Shown piece after piece: positions 56,375 through 63,213 of a DNA stretch of 64,000 nucleotides; position 1 is the stretch's first letter; every line of letters starts with the position of its first letter. The notes under the pieces were generated by a model. It did no database searches and was not told the origin of the DNA. It saw nothing but the letters and a program-made list of their open reading frames with translations. The translations under genes and the position numbers were made by a program. The stretch is from Rubrivivax sp. Its GTDB lineage: Bacteria; Pseudomonadota; Gammaproteobacteria; Burkholderiales; Burkholderiaceae. The DNA is taken from NCBI GenBank assembly GCA_016790225.1, contig JAEUOZ010000007.1:62001-126000 (forward strand), given 5' to 3'.

Positions 56375-56875
56375 TCAGATCGGCGGGATGCGCAGCATCT
56401 GACCGGGGTAGATCTTGTCCGGATGCGAAAGCATCGGCTTGTTGGCCTCGAAGATCACGGGGTACTTGTTGGCGTCCCCGTAGAACTTCTTGGCGATCCT
56501 GGACAGGTTGTCGCCTGACACCACCGTGTGCCACTGCGCCTCAGGCTGCGGCGCTTCGACCACGAGCATGTCGTTCACCGCGGCCACGCCCGAGACATTG
56601 CCGCAGCACAACAGGATCTTCTCCTTGGTGGCCTGGTCGGGCACGGTGCCGGCCGCCGTGACCGTGCCGGTGGGCGCATCGAAGCTGATATCCAGGCCGC
56701 CCGTGGGCAAGCCTTGCGTGGCGATGTAGTCGGTGATGGCCCGGCCGGCGGCCGCGCTCATGGCCGCGATCGCCTCAGGCGTTGGCGCCGCCTGAACGGC
56801 TTCCTGCGCGGCCTTGGCCTCGCCCCGACCGAACAGCTTCTCGCCCGCTTCCTTGATGAAACTCATCAATCCCAT
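56375..56875 (-). CDS. kbp: BON and LysM domain protein (Kbp/YgaU-like)
   Basis: This 166-residue protein begins MGLMSFIKEAGEKLFG, has a BON domain (about 45-105) and a C-terminal LysM domain (HTVVSGDNLSRIAKKFYGD to PGQMLRIP). It closely follows the E. coli potassium-binding protein Kbp/YgaU in layout and length. It has no signal peptide. Kbp binds K+ in the cytoplasm and helps under osmotic stress. It is convergent with the MHFG gene; a 400-bp regulatory gap lies upstream. Confidence 0.88.
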   Translation of the reverse strand: MGLMSFIKEAGEKLFGRGEAKAAQEAVQAAPTPEAIAAMSAAAGRAITDYIATQGLPTGGLDISFDAPTGTVTAAGTVPDQATKEKILLCCGNVSGVAAVNDMLVVEAPQPEAQWHTVVSGDNLSRIAKKFYGDANKYPVIFEANKPMLSHPDKIYPGQMLRIPPI

Positions 56876-57272
56876 GCGCTTCTCCTTGTGTAGTCCAGAT
56901 GGCCGCCCATTCCTGGCGGAGCCATAGCCTACCGCAAGCCCGATGAAAGGCTGATTTCAGGCGGTCCGACGTGCCCGGCGCGAATGACGAGCCCGTCGGC
57001 CGGCCGATCGCCACGTCTGCCTGACCCCCGATCTCAGGGGCGCACCCCCCGGTCTGCGGGGACGTTTGGCGCCATGCCTCAGTGACGCGTGTGGAATATT
57101 GCACTGGTCCGCATGAGAGTCCGTGCAGCATGAGTCGCCAGAAGATGCCCGTGCATCTGAATGGCCAGGGAGCTGCTGTTCCTCAGACGGGGAAGCCGAT
57201 GTCGGCGTGTTGTCGTTGCTGGTCCAGCGCGTGCCACACGCCGGCTTGATTGAACTTGCCGAGGGAAGCTAC
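56876..57272. other. Regulatory gap between kbp and a PEP-CTERM gene
   Basis: About 400 bp with no gene. It holds the paired palindromes at 57026-57061, about 210 bp before the PEP-CTERM start. TGGAATATTGC at 57092-57102 is AT-richer but fits no standard promoter well. GAGG at 57261-57264 is the ribosome site. Confidence 0.5.
57026..57061. promoter_or_regulatory. Paired CCCC-N7-GGGG palindromes, 21 bp apart
   Basis: CCCC-GATCTCA-GGGG (57026-57040) and CCCC-GGTCTGC-GGGG (57047-57061) start 21 bp apart, two DNA turns. The same pair spacing recurs at 58370-58405. This is the pattern of a dimeric regulator binding twice on one face. Confidence 0.55.
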
Positions 57273-57941
57273 ATGAAAATCCAGAATCTCTTGCGGGGCG
57301 CGGTGGTCGCCGCCTCGTTCGTGGGTGCCAGCCTGAGTGCCAGCGCCACCACGATGAACTTCAATATCTATGGGTACATGACGCCGAACCCTGCACCGCA
57401 GGTCGGCTTCTTCGACACCTCGTCTCCGGACTACGGTGTGCTGGCCTCGGGCTCATTCAGCTTCGCCAATGGCACCCCGAATGGCACCTTGCTCTCCTAT
57501 TCGGACCTGACGTCATTCAGCATGATGGGTGTGGCTCCGGCTGCGTTGGGCTTCTCCATCACGTTGGCTGACATCAATGCGATGGTGAACACGCCGAACC
57601 GCTACTTCGGGTACACGGTGGGTGACACGCAGTTCACCCCAGGTGCTCATACGGGCTCGTTTGGCTCGACCACATCGATGATGGTCGCGCGTGACCCTAC
57701 CCCTGATCGTGGCTTCTGGCTCGACAGCCGCCTGCCGACCGACCCGATCGGTGCGCCCGGTGGCTTTCAATTCAACAAGTTCGGCACGCCCGGAGTCAAC
57801 CAGGAGGTGATCTTCCACTGGCACACGGCCGACATCACCCTCGCCCCGATTCCCGAGCCCTCGGCCATCGCCTTGAGTCTGGCTGGCTTGGGCGTGCTCG
57901 GCTTCATGTCCCGGCGCCGTCGGTCCAACCAGGCGGTGTGA
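57273..57941 (+). CDS. PEP-CTERM sorting domain protein
   Basis: This 222-residue exported protein has a signal peptide (MKIQNLLRGAVV to SASAT, residues 1-25). The body is Gly/Ser/Thr-rich and low in charge, and the C-terminal PEP-CTERM signal comprises IPEPSAIAL, a helix (SLAGLGVLGFM) and RRRR. An exosortase would remove this tail. The body has no recognised domain. Start ATG 57273 has GAGG at 9 nt. It is encoded between kbp and the second wecG. Confidence 0.85.
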   Translation: MKIQNLLRGAVVAASFVGASLSASATTMNFNIYGYMTPNPAPQVGFFDTSSPDYGVLASGSFSFANGTPNGTLLSYSDLTSFSMMGVAPAALGFSITLADINAMVNTPNRYFGYTVGDTQFTPGAHTGSFGSTTSMMVARDPTPDRGFWLDSRLPTDPIGAPGGFQFNKFGTPGVNQEVIFHWHTADITLAPIPEPSAIALSLAGLGVLGFMSRRRRSNQAV

Positions 57942-58094
57942 GCGGCCTGGACTCGGCGATCTGATCATCCGGCCACCGCTCTCGCTTCTACGCGGAGCTG
58001 TGGCCCGGCATGGTGACCGGCACATGCCGGCCCCTTGGGTGTTCGATAGGCGTTCAGGCCGGTCGAACACCCGTCGTCTTTCTGCATTGGCGGA

Positions 58095-58310
58095 TTGGCC
58101 ACCTACCCAAGCCGCCGATCTGCAGACGTGCCAATTGACCCGGTGGCCCAGTGCCCCAGTGGCCACTTGGCCAAACCGCCCAGTGGCCAGGCAGTCGACT
58201 GGCCGAGTAGCCCAGCTGCCGAGTCGCCAAGCTGGCGCGTGGCCGCCCCGCCGAGTAGCCGAGTAGCCGAGTGGCCGAGCTGTGCGTTGGCCGCGGCCTT
58301 CACGGCTGCC
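58095..58310. repeat. 24-nt degenerate tandem repeat, about nine units
   Basis: Units of 24 nt share GTGGCC or TTGGCC at the start and CCGAGT or CCCAGT at positions 13-18. Boundaries fall at 58095, 58119, 58143, 58167, 58191, 58215, 58239, 58263 and 58287. Units differ at about a third of positions. Both strands stay open because the period is a multiple of three, so open frames here are not evidence of coding. Confidence 0.7.
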
Positions 58311-58369
58311 GCCCGCGAGATCCGGCACTCCGATGTGAAAGCTGCGTTGCACGTCGCAGTGACCCATAC

Positions 58370-58405
58370 CCCCGATTCGCGGGGTCTGCCCCCCGATGCC
58401 GGGGG
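58370..58405. promoter_or_regulatory. Paired CCCC-N7-GGGG palindromes upstream of the second wecG
   Basis: CCCC-GATTCGC-GGGG (58370-58384) and CCCC-GATGCCG-GGGG (58391-58405) start exactly 21 bp apart, the same spacing as at 57026-57061. They lie about 115 bp before the wecG start. Confidence 0.55.
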
Positions 58406-58520
58406 CGTCCTGCGAACTGCCGGAAGCGGATTCCTCGAATACTCGTCACCTGAACAAAAAGAACGCTGAGCACCGTGTTCTCTTCAGGGGGCTGGCTCTT
58501 CAGCAAGGCAAAGGCTGCAC

Positions 58521-59396
58521 ATGAATCCCATTCGACATCGAGCTGCCGTCATTTCAACTCAGGTTGACGTGCTCGCTTGGGACGAAGCGATTCACCGCAT
58601 CTCTTCCTGGGGGCGGGCGCATGAGTCGCGCTACGTCTGCTTCAGCAATGTGCACTCGGCCGTGACGGCGGCCTTTGACGCCCGCTTCTCTGCGGTGATC
58701 AACGACAGTGACATGTGCACGTCCGATGGCGCGCCCATCACCTGGATGATTCGCCAGCTGGGCGCGCCCCAGCAACCGCGGCTGAACGGTCCTGATCTGA
58801 TGTGGCGCTACCTGGCTTCCGAGTCCAGGCGCGGCGGCAAGGTCTACTTCTACGGCAGTACGCCAGACACGCTCAAGCTGCTCAAGGCACGCGTCGAGTC
58901 GGAGTTTCCCGGTCTTCAGGTGGTTGGCTGCTACTCGCCGCCTTTCCGCCCGGCAAGTGCCGTCGAGGACAACGAAGACGTTGAACGCATCAACGCCTCC
59001 GGCGCCGAGGTGGTGTTCATTGGTCTGGGCTGCCCCAAGCAAGAAGTCTGGATGTCTGAACATCGCGGCCGAATCAAGGCCGTCATGATCGGTGTCGGCG
59101 CCGCCTTCGACTTTCACGCTGGTGTCAAGACACGCGCGCCGGAGTGGATGCAGTCAGCCGGTCTGGAGTGGGCCTATCGGCTCGCACAAGAGCCCAAGCG
59201 GCTGTGGCGCAGGTATCTGTTCACCAACATTCCGTTCCTGCTCATGGGCGGCGCGCAGTGGATCTCGTCGCGCCTGACCGGTGCGAGGCCTGCCGCCTTC
59301 CCGGCCCGCGCTGCGGCGACTCACGCCCACAACCCCTACGCGCCCGCCGAGACCCGCGTCACGGGTGAGTTTGCCGAGAGCCGATTCAGGCTCTGA
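58521..59396 (+). CDS. WecG/TagA/CpsF family glycosyltransferase (second copy)
   Basis: This 291-residue GT26 enzyme has NVHSAVTAAFD, the conserved CTSDGAPITWM (Asp), FYGSTPDTLKLL and LGCPKQEVWM, then FDFHAGVKTRAPEWM and LEWAYRLAQEPKRLWRRYL, the family's end. Compared with the copy at 2961-3722 it has a longer N-terminus and a tail rich in Ala. It would add a sugar to lipid-linked GlcNAc in the cytoplasm. The palindrome pair and repeat lie upstream; the next plus-strand EPS genes begin only 1.7 kb further. Confidence 0.86.
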   Translation: MNPIRHRAAVISTQVDVLAWDEAIHRISSWGRAHESRYVCFSNVHSAVTAAFDARFSAVINDSDMCTSDGAPITWMIRQLGAPQQPRLNGPDLMWRYLASESRRGGKVYFYGSTPDTLKLLKARVESEFPGLQVVGCYSPPFRPASAVEDNEDVERINASGAEVVFIGLGCPKQEVWMSEHRGRIKAVMIGVGAAFDFHAGVKTRAPEWMQSAGLEWAYRLAQEPKRLWRRYLFTNIPFLLMGGAQWISSRLTGARPAAFPARAAATHAHNPYAPAETRVTGEFAESRFRL

Positions 59397-59427
59397 TCCG
59401 CCGGCCTGGGCTCTCCCGGGCTCAAGT

Positions 59428-59460
59428 GCGCCCCACTCGCGCCTCACTCGCGCCCCACTC
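59428..59460 (+). repeat. 11-bp tandem repeat, three units
   Basis: GCGCCCCACTC, GCGCCTCACTC, GCGCCCCACTC in direct succession, 32 bp after the wecG stop. Confidence 0.85.
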
Positions 59461-59546
59461 ACGATCAGGCGCGAAGATCGAGTGCTGCAGGCGCTGCAAG
59501 CGCGTCTTGCGACTGCGCGTCGTGAGCGCATCTTGTGACCGAGCCG

Positions 59547-59588
59547 TGTGACCGTGTGTCGTGTGAGTGTGACCGTGTGGCGTGAGCG
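59547..59588 (+). repeat. 21-bp imperfect tandem pair
   Basis: Two copies share TGTGACCGTGTG, then differ at a few bases. Simple GTG-rich sequence; probably slippage-derived. Confidence 0.65.
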
Positions 59589-59783
59589 CGCGGTGTGATC
59601 GCTCGTCTTGAGCGCTCCATGCCGTACCCACGGATCGGAGCTCCTCAGCGCATCATGCCGACCGCATGAGCCTGGCCAGTGCGCCTTTCCTTTGCAAGCT
59701 GGTAGTCGCGACCTGACTGCGGAGATAGCAGATCGGCCGTGACTGCCTCGTGCCGCCTGAGCGGCTGCTGGAAAACGGTGGCC

Positions 59784-59811
59784 AAAAAAAAGAGCCAGCT
59801 GCGCTGGCTCT
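59784..59811 (-). terminator. Rho-independent terminator of the minus-strand PEP-CTERM gene
   Basis: On the minus strand AGAGCCAGC pairs with GCTGGCTCT around a 3-nt loop and is followed by seven or eight T (59791-59784). It lies 66 bp after the stop. Confidence 0.9.
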
Positions 59812-59877
59812 CACATGGTCCCGGGGCTTCCGGGATCTCGGGCCTTGGCCCGAGACCGGATCAGAACTCGAGGGGTT

Positions 59878-60579
59878 TCAGACCGTGCGACGGCGGCGGG
59901 CCATCACGCCCAGAACGCCCAGGCCGGCCAGCGCCAGTGCAATGGCGGAAGGCTCGGGAACGGCATCGGTGATCGTGAGGTTGGTGACAACCATGTTTTC
60001 ACCAGCTTCCAGACCCGACACGCGCATGCCCATGCGGGTCAGGGAAGAGAAGGAACCGGGCTGCGTGTTGACGATCAGATCCGGATTCGTATAGTTCGTC
60101 TTCTCCGCCATCGTGGGGTTCACCCAGAACGCGGCGCGATCGAAGTTGCCTGCACCGCCGGGGCCGGTGGACTTGAAGAAGTAAGCAAACAGGTTGGCCG
60201 ACGTCGTGAAGGGGACCGAAGCGAACGGACCGGAAAGACCGCCCGTACTGATGTAGTAATCAGCGCCAGCGGGGCCCATGTTGTAGCGCAGGCCCAGGTT
60301 GACGCCTTGCGTGAACGGGATGGGCGACGTGCCGTTGTCCATCCACAGGGTGAACAGGTCACCGAAGTCATTGGCCGGGAAAGTGGGATTGTTGAAAGTC
60401 AACGTGAAGTCAACCGTCAGCTGATCCACAGCCGGGCCGCCCGCGAACGGCGTCAGGAAATTCGACGCACCCGTGGTCAGCGGCCCCGTGTTGGCCACGG
60501 AAACATAGGTGGTGGCCGCTTGGGCCCATCCGGCGGCCAGCAGTGCGCCGGTCATCGCAATCTTGTTCAGCATTCTCAT
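59878..60579 (-). CDS. PEP-CTERM sorting domain protein
   Basis: This 233-residue exported protein has a signal peptide (MRMLNKIAMTGALLAAGWAQA, cleaved about residue 22) and a beta-rich body of the kind found in PEP-CTERM choice-of-anchor proteins. The C-terminal signal is VPEPSAIALALAGLGVLGV plus RRRR. That signal is almost identical to the one at 57273-57941, so both should use the same exosortase. GAGGG lies before ATG 60579. It has its own terminator, so it is monocistronic. Confidence 0.87.
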   Translation of the reverse strand: MRMLNKIAMTGALLAAGWAQAATTYVSVANTGPLTTGASNFLTPFAGGPAVDQLTVDFTLTFNNPTFPANDFGDLFTLWMDNGTSPIPFTQGVNLGLRYNMGPAGADYYISTGGLSGPFASVPFTTSANLFAYFFKSTGPGGAGNFDRAAFWVNPTMAEKTNYTNPDLIVNTQPGSFSSLTRMGMRVSGLEAGENMVVTNLTITDAVPEPSAIALALAGLGVLGVMARRRRTV

Positions 60580-60677
60580 CGCATACCCTCTCTTGTTGAG
60601 TCGTTCCGCCTCGCCTCATTGGCGGTTGGGACGAGCACACTCTATTGCGATTGCGTGGCATGGTGCACACCTGCGGC

Positions 60678-60727
60678 CCCCGTGGTCACGGGGTCGTCAC
60701 GACAAAACGATGACCCCTCTATGGGGG
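60678..60727. promoter_or_regulatory. Two variant C4/G4 palindromes upstream of the minus-strand PEP-CTERM gene
   Basis: CCCCGTG-GT-CACGGGG is a perfect 16-bp palindrome (60678-60693). CCCC and GGGG also flank a 6-nt core at 60714-60727. Core lengths (8 and 6) and spacing (36 bp) differ from the 7-nt core, 21-bp pairs elsewhere, so they may belong to another regulator. Confidence 0.35.
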
Positions 60728-61090
60728 ATTCACCTTTGAACGGGTGGACAAGGCGCTCGCGGTGTCACATTTCTTGGCACGCAAGACGCAGCGCACGATC
60801 CTTTCGACTCGCGTGCCGAGACATCTGGCCCGCGCCAAGCCGATCCTTGCAGTCCCTGGCACCTCGTGAGCGCCGCCAGCACGGCCGCGGTGCGCCACGG
60901 CGCTCGGGTTTGGTGAGCCCATCACCAGTGCCGTCCCCCTAAGGCAGTGCTCCGCGGGCCGTTTGCTCGGCGCTGACGGGAATTGCCGGCGAAAATGTGA
61001 CGCCATCAAGAATCATTTCGGTTACCGCTTGATGACACGGTTCGGCCTGATCGGCCCGCATGGTCATCTTGAGCTTCGGGCTCCTCTGCC

Positions 61091-61124
61091 AACGATTCCA
61101 ACGATTCCAACGATTCCAACGATT
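61091..61124 (+). repeat. 9-bp tandem repeat AACGATTCC, nearly four units
   Basis: Three exact copies and a fourth cut to seven bases, ending 11 bp before the ATG of the glycosyltransferase. If translation began at the upstream ATG 61060, each unit would encode the tripeptide Gln-Arg-Phe without a frame change. Confidence 0.88.
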
Positions 61125-61134
61125 TTCGGTACGC

Positions 61135-61956
61135 ATGAAGCCCACTATCGCGCTGGTGACCTGTTCCTTCCAGCAAGCCAGATACCTTGACGCGACGATC
61201 CGCTCGGTGCTGGATCAGCGCTACGAGCCGCTGGAGTACGTCATCATGGACGGGGGTTCACGTGATGGCAGCGTCGACATCATTCGCCGCCATGCACCGC
61301 GGCTGGCCGGGTGGGTCAGCGAGAAGGACGCAGGGCAGACGGACGCCCTGATCAAGGGCTTCGCCCGGACCCGAGGCGAGATCATGGGGTGGCTCTGCTC
61401 GGATGATCTGCTCCTGCCGGGCGCGCTGGAGCGGGTTGCGAGCTTCTTCCAATCGCATCCCGACGTGGGCGCCTTCTATGGCGATTCCATCTGGATCGAT
61501 CAGTTCGGCGGCGTGATACGGCCAAAGCGCGAGGTTTCCTTTCGGCGCTTTCCTTTCTTGTTCGATCACAACCACGTGCCCCAGCCATCGATGTTCTGGC
61601 GCCGTTCGCTGTATGAGCGCGTGGGTGGCCTGGATCCTCAGTTCAATCTGGCGATGGATACCGATCTCTGGGAGCGGTTCTCCCGGGCCGGGCGCATCGA
61701 GCACCGCAGCGTCTACCTGTCCTGCATGCGCTACTACCCGGAGCAGAAGACGCGCGCCCTCAAGCCGGCGGCCCGGGTGGAAGACGCCCGGATCCGCAGC
61801 CGTTCACCGCTGGGCAGGCTCAAGGCCCTTCAACCTGTGCTGTACCCCTTGGCCAAGGCCAGCCGGGTCGTGGAGAAGGCCTTGACGGGAGGCTACGTCT
61901 CGAAGATTGACGAAGAGATCCTGGGTTCCTTGCAGAGCTACCGAATCCCGGCATGA
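61135..61956 (+). CDS. Glycosyltransferase family 2
   Basis: This 273-residue GT-A enzyme shows TIALVTCSFQQARYLDATIRSVLDQ, VIMDGGSRDGSVDII, DAGQTDALIKGFARTRGEIMGWLCSDD (DxD region), and PQPSMFWRR with DTDLWERF in the acceptor part. ATG 61135 gives the usual family start (MKPTIALVTCSF). The next gene overlaps by 4 bp (ATGA). It belongs to the second EPS set; donor sugar unknown. Confidence 0.87.
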   Translation: MKPTIALVTCSFQQARYLDATIRSVLDQRYEPLEYVIMDGGSRDGSVDIIRRHAPRLAGWVSEKDAGQTDALIKGFARTRGEIMGWLCSDDLLLPGALERVASFFQSHPDVGAFYGDSIWIDQFGGVIRPKREVSFRRFPFLFDHNHVPQPSMFWRRSLYERVGGLDPQFNLAMDTDLWERFSRAGRIEHRSVYLSCMRYYPEQKTRALKPAARVEDARIRSRSPLGRLKALQPVLYPLAKASRVVEKALTGGYVSKIDEEILGSLQSYRIPA

Positions 61957-63155
61957 GGGCACTTGAGCTCAGGGAAGACTGGCAGCTGCTGCAGCAGGCG
62001 CTCCAGCGCCAAGGAACCGGCCCTGCCAGCGCTGCGGCGCCGTGGCTGTGTGCCTTGCCTGGCATGAAAAAGCCGGTTCTGGTGCGTGAGGGCTCTCGGG
62101 TGCCGGCGGGCATGCTCGCCACCTTCCTGCGCGCACGGTGGCGATGCCGCGCCGCAAGAGGCCTGCGCCTGGCCCCCGTCGCGCTGAGGCGCCTCATCGT
62201 GCCGCGGCTGAAGTCGCAGCCCGGAGCGGAAGCCAGCCTGCAGCTGGCGTTGCCGGATCCTGCCTGGGGCAGGCCCGCCTTGATGTATTTCGGTTCGCGC
62301 GGACCGCTGCAGAAGGTCACGGTCCTGCTTCTTCAGCCAGACGGCAAGCAAGCCTGGGTTAGCAAGATTGCCTTGCGCTCCAGCGCCGATGCGTCGGTGG
62401 AAAATGAAGCGAACTGGCTGAGGCGACTCCAGGACATCAAGAGCCTTCGAGATGCCTTGCCAGAACTGGTGTCGCAAGGGCTGCTGCCGTCGGGCCGGAG
62501 CTATCTCACCGTGAGCGCCTGGCAGATGGGCGGTGCGTCGCTGGCCTTCACGGCCGCACATGGCGCGTTCCTGGCTGCCTTGTGTGCAGAGACTCTGCAG
62601 TGGCAGCGCTGGGCAGATCATCCGCTGCGGCACCGTCTGGCGGCCGAGATCGCCAGACTCCAGGCGCGATCGGCAGTCTCCGAGATCCGCCTTCTCGCTG
62701 AAGCGTGGCAGAACCTCCTGAGCGAAGCCGATGATCAGCGGCGCATGCCGTCCTGCGTGGTTCACGGTGACTTTGCGCCCTGGAATACCAGTCGGCACGT
62801 TCATGATGGCGCGGAGCAGCTGCGGGTCTTCGACTGGGAGTACGCGCATGATGGTGGCTCTCCGCTGACGGACTTCTTCCACTTCCATCTCATCCAGCTG
62901 GCGCTCAATCGGGCTGACGGCCCTCACCTGGGACACCAGCTGGAGACGGTCATACTGCCCGCAGCCCAGCGTCAGCTGGTCGCATCCCTCGGTGCCGAGT
63001 CAGGCCAGGTGCAGGCCGCATTGGCGTGGTACCTGAAGCTCTATCTGATCGAAACGCTGTCGTTCTATCTGACCCACTCTGACGATCTGTCGGTCGAGCA
63101 CAGCATCGTCACGGGCTATGCCACGCTCCTGCGTCGCTGCCTGGCCCGCTCATGA
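61953..63155 (+). CDS. APH-fold phosphotransferase in the EPS gene set
   Basis: This 400-residue protein has the aminoglycoside phosphotransferase/choline kinase catalytic loop VVHGDFAPWN (His-x-Asp-x4-Asn) and the metal site VFDWEYA, around residues 270-295. The N-terminal 130 residues are not a standard kinase lobe and are rich in Arg/Leu. It overlaps the GT2 by 4 bp, so it is part of the same operon. A sugar or lipid-linked acceptor is plausible; antibiotic resistance is unlikely given the context. Function is not known. Confidence 0.72.
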   Translation: MRALELREDWQLLQQALQRQGTGPASAAAPWLCALPGMKKPVLVREGSRVPAGMLATFLRARWRCRAARGLRLAPVALRRLIVPRLKSQPGAEASLQLALPDPAWGRPALMYFGSRGPLQKVTVLLLQPDGKQAWVSKIALRSSADASVENEANWLRRLQDIKSLRDALPELVSQGLLPSGRSYLTVSAWQMGGASLAFTAAHGAFLAALCAETLQWQRWADHPLRHRLAAEIARLQARSAVSEIRLLAEAWQNLLSEADDQRRMPSCVVHGDFAPWNTSRHVHDGAEQLRVFDWEYAHDGGSPLTDFFHFHLIQLALNRADGPHLGHQLETVILPAAQRQLVASLGAESGQVQAALAWYLKLYLIETLSFYLTHSDDLSVEHSIVTGYATLLRRCLARS

Positions 63156-63213
63156 GGAGTTTCTGCCGCTCCCGGACGCGAATCCCGCAACGCCCAGCGC
63201 GTGGGGTCGTCTC

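Larger units (their letters stand above)
57942..58520. other. Regulatory and repeat-rich gap before the second wecG
   Basis: Nearly 580 bp without a convincing gene. The first 150 bp show nothing distinct. From about 58095 to 58310 runs a 24-nt degenerate tandem repeat, then the paired palindromes at 58370-58405, then about 115 bp to the wecG start. Confidence 0.55.
59397..59783. other. Repeat-rich gap after the second wecG
   Basis: No credible gene. An 11-bp unit GCGCCCCACTC occurs three times at 59428-59460, the middle copy with one change. A 21-bp imperfect tandem pair beginning TGTGACCGTGTG follows at 59547-59588. The rest shows nothing I recognise. Confidence 0.6.
60580..61134. other. 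Divergent gap between PEP-CTERM gene and second EPS gene set
   Basis: About 555 bp with no convincing gene. It holds two C4/G4 palindromes (60678-60693 and 60714-60727) on the PEP-CTERM side and a 9-bp tandem repeat (61091-61124) before the glycosyltransferase. Nothing else is recognised. Confidence 0.5.

Noticed and set aside
57081..57110. Possible sigma-54 promoter before the PEP-CTERM gene
   Set aside because: TTGCA is present but the GG of the -24 element is not at the required 10-bp distance from GC; a similar near-match before 60579 also has wrong spacing.
58095..58469. Open frame of 124 codons through the 24-nt repeat
   Set aside because: It is open because the repeat period is a multiple of three; start is TTG with no ribosome site, and the minus strand is open too.
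58095..59588. CRISPR-like array
   Set aside because: Repeats are contiguous without unique spacers and units are degenerate; no cas gene is present.
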